8,666 bases of DNA. Source: Halovenus sp. Lineage in GTDB: Archaea > Halobacteriota > Halobacteria > Halobacteriales > Haloarculaceae. Below the pieces are notes generated by a model, which was given only the letters and a program-made list of their open reading frames with translations, did not search any database and was not told the origin of the DNA. A program made the position numbers and the translations under genes. Where the stretch lies: positions 1 through 8,666 of the forward strand of contig PUMG01000262.1 in the NCBI GenBank assembly GCA_003551265.1, written 5' to 3'. Shown here in pieces: positions 1-6,347 of the stretch. The first letter of the stretch is position 1, and the number at the start of each line of letters is the position of its first letter.

Positions 1-1325
1 CGGTCTTCGAGAAGTGAATCGACCTCGAGTTTGAGTGCCGGCAAGAAGATACCGAACGCGATGAACGTCGCAAAGATACCACCGCCACTCAGAACGGCAA
101 AGTCCTGAATGGCCGGCAACGGACTCACGACGTTCGAGAGAAAGCCGACGCCTGCTGCGAACGTCGCAGCCGCCATCGCGAGGACAACACTCCCCAGTCC
201 AACCGCGATGCCGGCCTGTACAGCACGACCGCCGTGTTCCTGGGCACGCTGGTCCGCTGTCCCACCGTCAGTCTCGGCGCTCGAAACTGACTCTCCCCCC
301 CTGAGAATACCAGTCCTGGCCTCTCGATAGCGCATCACCATGTGAACTGCATAGTCGATCGAGAGCCCCAGTAAGAGGAACGGCACCGAGATGAGAATCA
401 CGTTCATCGGTATCTCCAGCCATCCCATGATTCCCTGGAGCCAGGCCATGACGACCACGATACCGCTGATCGCAAGCAGAATGTCGACGACATCTCGGTA
501 GGAGACCGCGAGGACGGTGAGAATAAGTATCAGTGCGAACGGCGTGATGAGAGCGAAGCTGTCACCGGTCGCGTTCGAGGACGCCTCGTTGCTGATGCCC
601 TGGCCGAAGACGAACGCGTCGTCGAAGCGGTCCTCGACGAGCGCGTCGATTGCGACCTGGGCATCGTACGCTGCTTCGGGCTCTTCATCCTCTCCGCTTT
701 CGTCGATCTGGGTCACGAGTACGAGTCTGGCGTCCGCTTCTGTCTCACCCGGCTCGAATCCTGCCGGAAGGAACTGGAGTGGATCGGCGTCGCCTGGAAC
801 CTGCTGTGTGTCATCCCCTCCGAGGAGCATCTCGAGGAGGGCATCGAACTCTTCGTCGCTCAACGCTTCGAGCGCCTCGCGTTGCTGTTCGGGTGGTATC
901 ATTCCGGTCGGTGGTTCCTCACCAGCGGCCTCGGCTGCCTGGAAGACGGCTGCTGTCCCGACCACGTTCTCGAGCCCGACGAAGCCAGGCTCAGAGAGTG
1001 TCGACGCGATTTCCTCGTCGGCGAACGCGTCTTCCTGGAGTCGTAATCCGTCGATGAACGACTCACGGGTGAGAACGTTCCCGCCCTCGTCTCTCACGAC
1101 TATCTGGGCGCTGGTCGTGTTGTCCTGACCGTAGTTCTCCTGGATGAACGCTGCGGCGTCGAACTCGTCGGAGTCGACATCGAAATCACCGAGCCCCCCA
1201 TCTTCGGCGTCACCGACCGCCGCCCCGGCTGCGACGACAACCGTCGCCACGAGAACGAGCGCCAGCACGAGTTTGCTGTGCGAACTCAACCAGTTTGCGT
1301 ACTGTCGAGCCACTCGCCCTGTCAT
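1..1325 (-). CDS. RND/MMPL-family transporter, second of a tandem pair (C-terminal half outside window)
   Basis: This is an open reading frame from an ATG at 1325 with no stop before the window edge: 441 codons, or about half of a family member. Translation gives a short cytoplasmic start, TM1 (about residues 17-37), a large acidic extracytoplasmic domain (about 40-250), then a cluster of membrane helices. TM4 carries the family motif GLSIDYAVH, with Asp324 as the likely proton-relay residue. An acidic Gly/Ser/Asp-rich loop follows TM4 (about 333-362). Family knowledge: RND/MMPL proteins use the ion gradient to export lipids or other hydrophobic molecules, but the substrate here is unknown. 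It is clearly homologous to the transporter at 1519-4128 but well diverged, with shared patterns such as VTQ, GDSFA, YRD, MGW and LSIDYA. It has its own promoter element copied from that gene. An in-frame GTG at 1361 is possible, but the extra residues are not conserved in the paralogue. Confidence 0.9.
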   Translation of the reverse strand, partial: MTGRVARQYANWLSSHSKLVLALVLVATVVVAAGAAVGDAEDGGLGDFDVDSDEFDAAAFIQENYGQDNTTSAQIVVRDEGGNVLTRESFIDGLRLQEDAFADEEIASTLSEPGFVGLENVVGTAAVFQAAEAAGEEPPTGMIPPEQQREALEALSDEEFDALLEMLLGGDDTQQVPGDADPLQFLPAGFEPGETEADARLVLVTQIDESGEDEEPEAAYDAQVAIDALVEDRFDDAFVFGQGISNEASSNATGDSFALITPFALILILTVLAVSYRDVVDILLAISGIVVVMAWLQGIMGWLEIPMNVILISVPFLLLGLSIDYAVHMVMRYREARTGILRGGESVSSAETDGGTADQRAQEHGGRAVQAGIAVGLGSVVLAMAAATFAAGVGFLSNVVSPLPAIQDFAVLSGGGIFATFIAFGIFLPALKLEVDSLLED

Positions 1326-1447
1326 CGTCCCCACGCGTGAACAACTGTTACTGTACGGCACTGCCTCTCTCTGTTCGCAGTAATATTATCTGATTTCATA
1401 TATTTTCATGCCATAGCCGTTACGTTGAGAGGAGGTGCCGAACACGA

Positions 1448-1472
1448 ATATAAATAGTGGGTTGCTAGTCAA
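1448..1472 (-). promoter_or_regulatory. Promoter element of the second transporter gene (TATA box plus CTAG inverted repeat)
   Basis: On the minus strand this reads TTGACTAGCAACCCA followed by the TATA-like CTATTTATAT. Together with the preceding G (1473), the CTAG part forms the inverted repeat GTTG-N5-CAAC. The TATA centre lies about 128 bases before the ATG at 1325, which implies a leader of about 100 bases, long for a haloarchaeon. Twenty-one of these 25 positions match 4264-4288 without a gap, in the same place relative to the other transporter gene. A second AT-rich stretch (1399-1408, AAAATATATG on the minus strand) could be a nearer promoter instead. Confidence 0.6.
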
Positions 1473-1522
1473 CCATCTCCGCCCGCTCACTCGTGACGGT
1501 CGTTTATCGCACTCTCGGTCAC
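1448..1522 (-). repeat. Duplicated control block, copy A (with degraded regulator 3' end)
   Basis: This block matches 4264-4336. The parts are the TATA/CTAG element (21 of 25 identical), a 15-base identical run at 1478-1492 (minus-strand GAGTGAGCGGGCGGA), a 7-base run AACGACC at 1498-1504, and a weaker match reaching about 1522. In copy B the 15-base run covers the stop codon of the regulator gene and AACGACC encodes its Asn-Asp. Here the same bases lie just beyond the stop codon of the first transporter and encode nothing. The block is best read as a relic of the regulator's last codons, carried along when promoter and transporter were duplicated. Confidence 0.75.
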
Positions 1523-4128
1523 GGTGACTCACCGCGTTCGTGCGGTGGGAAATACCGTGATGGTCCGAGGTATCGGGTCCACAGTACGAGCAGCGATGGC
1601 AACACCAGAACGCTGGCGAGGAACGCATAGATAATCGTCAACCCAGTGATGATTCCGAACTGCTGGAGGAGCGGGAAGATGGCGAACGCAAGCGTCCCGA
1701 ACGCGCCGACGGTGGTGGCTGCACTCCCAACGAGCGCACCGCCCGTCCCCGTCAGTGTCGTGTGCATGGCGTCCCAGACGTCGCCCTGTCGACGTAACTC
1801 CAGCTGGTAGCGCGCGCTGACGTGGATGCTGTAGGCGATTCCCAGTCCGACAGTCAGCGACGTAATCGTCCCGGTCAGGATATTGAATGGGATGTCGAGG
1901 AGCCACATCGAACCCAGGATCCAGAGCACTGCCAGCACGACTGGAACCATCGTGACGATTCCGAGAGACGCGGGTTTGCCTGCCAGTGGATAGGCGAGCG
2001 CCATGAACAGGAACACAGCTCCAAGTGTCAAAAGCAGCCCCTGAAGAACGGTATTGAGGAGTTCCGCCTCGACGTCGGAGAAGATAACCTGATTACCTGT
2101 CGCCTGCACCGTGAGCGCCCCACCACTCACCTCTTCTATCTCCTCCGAGACGGCACGGAGGTCGTCTGCTGCCTGATTGATGTCGGCATCACCACGGATT
2201 TCGACGGTCAGCCGGAGCGCCTCGTACCCTCGGTCGTCACTTCGGTAGATGACTTCGGATGCCGCCGGGTTGGCAGTGAGCACCCCATCGTACAGCGCTT
2301 CGATGTCGCTGTCGGGAATCTCATCGCCTGTTGTATCTGCACCGGCGAACGCCGCAGCAAACTCATCATTCACGGCCGCGGTCTGTTGCATCACCGTCAA
2401 CGGCGACTGGACATCGGCCTCGCCAGTCGGCAGGATGAACACCGTTTCTTTCTCCGCAAGCGAGTCGGTTCCGTTCTGTATCCACTGGAGGGTCTCGTCG
2501 TCGGTGACTTCACCTCGTATCAGGAGGTCTGCCTCGCTGCCTTCGGGCTGGAAGTTCTCCTGAATGAACTGGAGGTCATCTTTGATCTGGTAGGTGCCAG
2601 GGGCAAACGGTTCGGGGAGTTGCTGGGTCCACTCGGGCGGGCTGTCAGCAAGGAAATCCTCTTCAGTGAAGCTCGTTTCGACCTGGGTCGCACCATACGC
2701 ACCGCCCAGCGTGAGCAGCAGTGCAACAACGATGACGGCCCAGGGTGCCCTCCGTGCCGCAGTTCCGCCGCTTGCGAGCATCGCTGACACGTAGCGACCG
2801 CCTGTTCCGACCGCCCGCTTTCGGCGGTCGAGACCGACACGCTCCAGCAGTTCGTCGAGTTCAACTTTCAGCGCCGGTATCAGAGCGCCGAAAATCAAAA
2901 GCGCAGCGACAACGCCGAACGCGGCGACTATACCGAAGTCCTGAAGTGGACCGATCGGGCTGATGATGTTCGCCAAAAAGCCAATGGCGGCAGTTACGGT
3001 CACCCAGACGAGCGCAACACCCACGCCAATGAGGGCGAACGTCATCGACCCCCGCAAGTCGCGGTCGTCACCCTCGCTGGCACGGTGCTCGCGGTGGCGC
3101 ATGAACACGTGGATAGCGTAGTCGATAGAAAGCCCGATGAGTAACACCGGAACCGCGAGTATCAGCTGGTTGAACGCGATACCGGTCCAGCCCATGAAGC
3201 CGAACAGCCAGACGAGAACCGCGACAACGCCGGAGATACCGAGAATGATATCGAGCAGGTCGCGATACCCAAGCGCCAGGGCAACGACGACGAACAGGAG
3301 GGCCAGTGGACCCACGATTGCGAAGCTGTCACCCAGTGACCGGTCAATTTCGTCACCGATGATACCCGCGCTGAACACGGAGTACTGCTCGTCCTGCGCC
3401 ATGGCGATGTCACGAATCTCGAGCTGTGCATCCGTCACACTCGTGCCGACCCCACCCGGCTCGTCGACTGCAGTGTCGCCGACGCTCTGTGTGATGAACA
3501 TCGCCTGGGCTGTCGCCTCTGTGGAGCCTGGCTCGTACGACTCCGGCAACAGTGCAAGCACCTCCGCTCCGGCCTCTTCTGTGAGTGTGGCCGCGATGAG
3601 CGACTCGAGTTCTTCCTCCGAAAGGGCCGCCAACGTATCAATCTGGGCTTCAATCGTCGCGATGTGGTCCTCGATTGTTGGCAGCTCATCGCCGCTTTGT
3701 TCCTCGCCCGGCATCTCACCCGCCAGTGCCGCGTCCGCGAGCAGATTCGCGACGCCGAACACCGGACGTTCCCTGTCGAGAGTCTGGCTCACGTTCTCGT
3801 TTTCGAGCACTGCTTGCTGGAGCTCTAACGAAGCGACCAACGACTCCTGTGAGAGTGCGTTCTCACCCTCCTCTGCGCGCTGGACTATCTGGACGATCGA
3901 CGCGAACCCAGGTTCGTCTTCATCTTCCTCGATGACGGTGAAGTTCGCCGCGATGAACTCCTGGGCCTCGGTTGCTGGTGATTCCGCTTCGAACTGCTCG
4001 GTGTCTGCTTCCTGGTCCACCATCGGTATGCCGGCACCCATGACGAGGGTTGCTACCAGCATCACGGCGATAACGGTCTTACTGTACCCCGTGATCACGC
4101 CGACAATCTGTTGTGGGCGGTCGCTCAC
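1519..4128 (-). CDS. RND/MMPL-family transporter, first of a tandem pair (complete)
   Basis: This is an 869-residue integral membrane protein with the two-fold RND layout. It has TM1 (about 17-37), an acidic extracytoplasmic domain rich in Glu and Ala (about 40-265), TM2-TM6 (from about 267), a basic cytoplasmic linker (RRKR), TM7 (about 466-484), a second extracytoplasmic domain (about 485-690) and TM8-TM12. The TM4 motif GLSIDYAIH has Asp336. The equivalent TM10 motif reads GLGIAYSIH, so the Asp is replaced by Ala765. The likely role is export driven by the ion gradient, with substrate unknown. Start choice: the GTG at 4128 gives MSDRPQQIVGVITGYSK, which aligns with the start of the paralogue (15 residues before SK there, 14 here). 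An in-frame GTG at 4167 would add 13 residues that the paralogue does not share, giving 882 in total. The gene follows the HTH_10 regulator on the same strand, 172 bases after its stop. Confidence 0.92.
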   Translation of the reverse strand: MSDRPQQIVGVITGYSKTVIAVMLVATLVMGAGIPMVDQEADTEQFEAESPATEAQEFIAANFTVIEEDEDEPGFASIVQIVQRAEEGENALSQESLVASLELQQAVLENENVSQTLDRERPVFGVANLLADAALAGEMPGEEQSGDELPTIEDHIATIEAQIDTLAALSEEELESLIAATLTEEAGAEVLALLPESYEPGSTEATAQAMFITQSVGDTAVDEPGGVGTSVTDAQLEIRDIAMAQDEQYSVFSAGIIGDEIDRSLGDSFAIVGPLALLFVVVALALGYRDLLDIILGISGVVAVLVWLFGFMGWTGIAFNQLILAVPVLLIGLSIDYAIHVFMRHREHRASEGDDRDLRGSMTFALIGVGVALVWVTVTAAIGFLANIISPIGPLQDFGIVAAFGVVAALLIFGALIPALKVELDELLERVGLDRRKRAVGTGGRYVSAMLASGGTAARRAPWAVIVVALLLTLGGAYGATQVETSFTEEDFLADSPPEWTQQLPEPFAPGTYQIKDDLQFIQENFQPEGSEADLLIRGEVTDDETLQWIQNGTDSLAEKETVFILPTGEADVQSPLTVMQQTAAVNDEFAAAFAGADTTGDEIPDSDIEALYDGVLTANPAASEVIYRSDDRGYEALRLTVEIRGDADINQAADDLRAVSEEIEEVSGGALTVQATGNQVIFSDVEAELLNTVLQGLLLTLGAVFLFMALAYPLAGKPASLGIVTMVPVVLAVLWILGSMWLLDIPFNILTGTITSLTVGLGIAYSIHVSARYQLELRRQGDVWDAMHTTLTGTGGALVGSAATTVGAFGTLAFAIFPLLQQFGIITGLTIIYAFLASVLVLPSLLVLWTRYLGPSRYFPPHERGESP

Positions 4129-4263
4129 AGAGAACCCCCCATCGACAACGGTACACCTGTCTGCCACCGGCTCTCTTCGTTCGGACTCATGAATCAGATA
4201 CTGTAGAGTACTGTGACGCCTTCGTTCACTTATTCTTCAGGTGACCAGAGGGCTGGTGCAGGG

Positions 4264-4288
4264 ATATACATGATGGGTTACTAGTCAA
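4264..4288 (-). promoter_or_regulatory. Promoter element of the first transporter gene (TATA-like box plus CTAG element)
   Basis: On the minus strand this reads TTGACTAGTAACCCA followed by TCATGTATAT, aligned without gaps to 1448-1472. The TATA centre is about 140 bases before the GTG at 4128, for a leader of about 110 bases. The two leaders also share a 19-base block at 4165-4183 and 1359-1377 (15 of 19 identical), placed 36 and 33 bases before the respective starts. The element sits 13 bases beyond the regulator stop codon, so the transporter can be transcribed separately from the regulator. Confidence 0.6.
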
Positions 4289-4336
4289 ATATCCGCCCGC
4301 TCACTCCATGTGGTCGTTCAGGAACTGTCCGATCAC
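4264..4336 (-). repeat. Duplicated control block, copy B (overlaps the regulator 3' end)
   Basis: This is the partner of 1448-1522. The 15-base identical run lies at 4292-4306 and includes the regulator's last Glu codon and TGA stop. The run AACGACC (4312-4318) encodes Asn-Asp near the C-terminus. This is taken as the parental copy because here the bases belong to an intact gene. Confidence 0.75.
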
Positions 4337-5527
4337 CTTCCGTTCGGCCGCCCGACGGTGGTTGTGAAATGATGTTCGAGAGATGTCCATCCGCTCAGCA
4401 AGTTCGTCTCCAGTGACTGTTCGGGTCCGGTCGTAGTAGCCGGTGAGGTAGGCGAGTTCCAGTGCCATTCGTTGCCTGTCTGTAAGTTCAGCGTCCAGTT
4501 CAGCGATGAACTCGCGTTTCGTCGTCGGTGGCCGCTTTCTCTCTCGGCTGACGACGAGTTCGCTGTCCGGATACGTCTCGCGAATCCAGTCGACGACTGA
4601 CCGTGGGTCCGCTGCATTCGGGACGTCGAGTTCGAGCCGTCCATGTCCCGATTCGACGTGCAGTGCCTCTATCATCGCCCCCTGCTCTGCAAGTGCTTTC
4701 ACGAAGGTATCGTACCCAAAGTTAACTTCGACGAGACCGCCCGATTCGTCGGTGGTCACAGCTCGTGTTTCCCGGATGTCCGGGTGGGTCTCGGCGACTG
4801 ATAGCAGGCGAGCAGGGCTGGCGTCCGTTGTGAAGAAACTTACAGCAGCACCGTCTGCGTCGAACACAGTTCCCTCGTAGGATAACTCGCACTCGCACGT
4901 CGTCGAGAGTGCAACTGGAGCGAACGCAGAATCGCGAATCTCGAAGACGAGTTCGACTGCTTCGTCGGTCGCAAGAAACCGTCGGCTTCTGGCTGCGTCG
5001 ATAGCGATCGAAATCGTCCAGCCCAGCGCTTCGACGACTGTTCGCTCGATGTCGTCCAGTGCGTCAGGGTCGACACTCCCGACGACCAGCACGCCGTAGG
5101 TCCGGTCTCCGTACGAAAGCGGTGCCGCGGCGATGGCTGCAATGTCCTCGTCAACCCCGGTCAGGAGATCAGATTCGGTGGAGACGGTGACCGTCCCTGT
5201 GTCGAGTGCTTCGGCGATGGGATGAGCCGCGTCAACGTCGACCGCGAACTCTCCGCCGAGTCTGTCCGATCCCACGCATATCTCGGAAACGATCCTGTCG
5301 TGAGCGACATCGAACTCCCCGATACAGGCGATATCGTACGGCTCTGTTTCGACAATCCGTTCGCAGACGGCACGTTCGGTCGGTCCCCGGGACGACGCTC
5401 GCATCAACCGCTCTGTCACATCACGGAGGAGTCCGTTAATCCGAGAGACGAGACGACCGAGTTGCTCGGCCCGACGCTCGGCAACGAGTGCCGGGTCCTC
5501 CCCGAGAGCAGGACCGCTTTCACTCAC
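4301..5527 (-). CDS. GAF-like / bacterio-opsin-activator-type transcriptional regulator with HTH_10 domain
   Basis: This is a 408-residue soluble acidic protein. Residues about 12-45 form a charged helix (possible coiled coil), about 48-185 look like a GAF-type sensor domain (IACIGEFDV, GVLVVGSVDP), and about 190-335 match the bacterio-opsin-activator middle domain. Residues about 348-400 are the HTH_10 DNA-binding domain: it opens LTDRQRMALELAY, continues TGDELAERMDIS and ends RTSFHNHRRAAERKV. Family knowledge: HTH_10 regulators are common in haloarchaea and named after Bat, the activator of bacterio-opsin expression. No ligand or signal can be read here, and no histidine-kinase or receiver domain is present. 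The start is a GTG with a clear Shine-Dalgarno sequence (5536-5542). Position directly before two transporter genes with shared control DNA suggests that it controls them; that is inference. Confidence 0.9.
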   Translation of the reverse strand: MSESGPALGEDPALVAERRAEQLGRLVSRINGLLRDVTERLMRASSRGPTERAVCERIVETEPYDIACIGEFDVAHDRIVSEICVGSDRLGGEFAVDVDAAHPIAEALDTGTVTVSTESDLLTGVDEDIAAIAAAPLSYGDRTYGVLVVGSVDPDALDDIERTVVEALGWTISIAIDAARSRRFLATDEAVELVFEIRDSAFAPVALSTTCECELSYEGTVFDADGAAVSFFTTDASPARLLSVAETHPDIRETRAVTTDESGGLVEVNFGYDTFVKALAEQGAMIEALHVESGHGRLELDVPNAADPRSVVDWIRETYPDSELVVSRERKRPPTTKREFIAELDAELTDRQRMALELAYLTGYYDRTRTVTGDELAERMDISRTSFHNHRRAAERKVIGQFLNDHME

Positions 5528-5535
5528 AGCAACCG

Positions 5536-5542
5536 CACCTCC
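5536..5542 (-). promoter_or_regulatory. Shine-Dalgarno sequence of the regulator gene
   Basis: GGAGGTG on the minus strand, 8 bases before the GTG at 5527. It decides the start codon and implies a transcript with a leader, unlike the leaderless arrangement seen at the thermosome gene. Confidence 0.75.
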
Positions 5543-5603
5543 AGGTCTCGATTGGCGTTCGACCCCGTGTACTGGAACCAGCGTCCCCGTTGCACTGTCC
5601 GTC

Positions 5604-5610
5604 TCATATG
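5604..5610 (-). promoter_or_regulatory. Possible TATA box of the regulator gene
   Basis: CATATGA on the minus strand, about 80 bases before the GTG start. It would give a leader of about 50 bases, long enough to hold the Shine-Dalgarno sequence. It is the most AT-rich spot in the 155-base gap between 5528 and 5682 that lies at a suitable distance, but it is a weak match to a haloarchaeal TATA box. Confidence 0.3.
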
Positions 5611-5682
5611 TGGCACTGGTGCGGGAGTGTTGAATAGCCTGTCGCTGCTTTCAACTGGAGAGCGTATTGCCGATTCAAACGG

Positions 5683-5889
5683 TCACGTCGACTGTCTCGG
5701 AACGCTCGCCCAGACGAGTGCTACGAGCACCACGACGACGAGAACCCAGAACACTGCGGTCCAGAACACACTGGTGAACCGTTCGAGTGCAGGATGCAGT
5801 GCTCCCACGTCGACGAGCGTGAACATCGTGAGGACGGCCACCGCGAGAAGGAAGACGAACGCGGTCCGCCCTCCTCTCTGTCGTTCCAT
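5683..5889 (-). CDS. Small membrane protein, two predicted helices, function unknown
   Basis: This is a 68-residue protein with ATG start. A basic N-terminus (MERQRGGR) is followed by a hydrophobic helix (about 9-29), a short loop with an acidic-aromatic stretch, a second helix (about 41-61) rich in Val and Trp, and a polar tail. The positive charge before the first helix suggests an N-terminus inside and a hairpin topology. I recognise no family. It lies upstream of the regulator on the same strand, 155 bases away, and the regulator appears to have its own promoter, so operon membership is doubtful. It is divergent from the small gene at 5977. No clear Shine-Dalgarno sequence precedes it. 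Its coding potential rests on the clean two-helix pattern and the promoter placement. Confidence 0.65.
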   Translation of the reverse strand: MERQRGGRTAFVFLLAVAVLTMFTLVDVGALHPALERFTSVFWTAVFWVLVVVVLVALVWASVPRQST

Positions 5890-5948
5890 ACCTGTGGTTG
5901 GGTCGTGGTGAGCAAAACTCTTCCCCGCCGCCAGTCCTATGAGAGGAA

Positions 5949-5959
5949 TTACATTAAAT
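5949..5959. promoter_or_regulatory. Shared AT-rich box of a divergent promoter
   Basis: The plus strand reads TTACATTAAAT and the minus strand ATTTAATGTAA, so both strands carry a TATA-like box at nearly the same position. Its centre is about 23 bases before the ATG at 5977, close to the spacing of a leaderless transcript. It is about 65 bases before the ATG at 5889 on the other strand. It is the only AT-rich stretch between the two starts. Confidence 0.45.
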
Positions 5960-5976
5960 GCTGTCGTATCTCATAC

Positions 5977-6243
5977 ATGGATGCGATAGCGCTCATCGTC
6001 TGGGCTTCGTTCTTTGCGTTCATTGCCGGCTTGATGTACGCACGGGGCGAACGAGTGTTCGGCGTCGCCGTTCTGGCGACTGGAATCGGCGGAAGCATGG
6101 CACAGAACCCGTTTCCAACCGCGGGCGGCGACCTGTACGGATACGTCGGCATGACACTGTTCTTTGGTGGATTGCTCGCCCTGAGTGGATGCTACGTGAG
6201 TCGGTTGTACAACTGGAATCTGATACGAACACAGACCGAGTGA
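5977..6243 (+). CDS. Small membrane protein, three predicted helices, function unknown
   Basis: This is an 88-residue protein starting MDAIALIVWASFFAFIAG. Three hydrophobic segments are visible: about 3-21, about 27-42 (FGVAVLATGIGGSMA) and about 55-75 (VGMTLFFGGLLALSGCYVS). A short polar C-terminus ends RTQTE. A basic turn (YARGER) follows helix 1. I recognise no family. The reading frame is open further upstream, but that extension is charged, overlaps the divergent gene on the other strand and looks non-coding. The ATG at 5977 puts a helix at the N-terminus and fits the TATA-like box just upstream. Its stop is 103 bases from the thermosome stop in a convergent arrangement. Confidence 0.75.
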   Translation: MDAIALIVWASFFAFIAGLMYARGERVFGVAVLATGIGGSMAQNPFPTAGGDLYGYVGMTLFFGGLLALSGCYVSRLYNWNLIRTQTE

Positions 6244-6261
6244 ATACCGATATCCGGTTCG

Positions 6262-6302
6262 AAAAAATCGTCAGCCGAGGACCGGACTTTCGTGTGGTCC
6301 GG
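6262..6302 (-). terminator. Probable thermosome terminator: hairpin then T6 tract
   Basis: A 6-bp stem (CCGGAC at 6282-6287, GTCCGG at 6297-6302, 9-base loop) lies 45 bases beyond the thermosome stop on the minus strand. A run of six T follows 15 bases later (A6 at 6262-6267 on the plus strand). Archaeal RNA polymerase stops at T-rich tracts, so the T6 run is the more telling part. The hairpin could also serve the convergent gene ending at 6243, but there is no T tract on that strand. Confidence 0.45.
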
Positions 6303-6322
6303 AAACAGTACCGTCAGCGTTC

Positions 6323-6347
6323 AAATCGGGAGCGAAGCGACCGATTT
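6323..6347. other. Hairpin overlapping the thermosome stop codon
   Basis: AAATCGG at 6323-6329 pairs with CCGATTT at 6341-6347, where the last base is part of the TAA stop codon. On the plus strand the 11-base loop reads ga-GCGAAGC-ga, so a GA/GA mismatch pair could stack on the compact GCGAAGC mini-hairpin. The structure is seen directly; a role in transcript ends or stability is inference. Confidence 0.45.

Noticed and set aside
1386..1628. 80-codon minus-strand frame between the two transporters
   Set aside because: It overlaps the end of the first transporter in another frame and crosses the promoter element; its product is a mixed, non-conserved-looking string.
4125..4190. 21-codon ORF in the leader of the first transporter whose TGA overlaps the GTG start
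   Set aside because: It could couple translation, but the leader of the paralogous gene has no equivalent ORF and there is no Shine-Dalgarno sequence, so chance is the simpler reading.
3137..4192. 351-codon open frame on the plus strand inside the first transporter
   Set aside because: It is a Ser/Thr/Ala-rich antisense reading with no domain, opposite a clear membrane protein. The same applies to the long plus-strand frames at 517-1128 and 1822-2787.
5794..5976. N-terminal extension of the 88-residue membrane protein
   Set aside because: The extension is charged and His-rich, overlaps the divergent gene at 5683-5889, and lies upstream of the promoter box; the ATG at 5977 is a better start.
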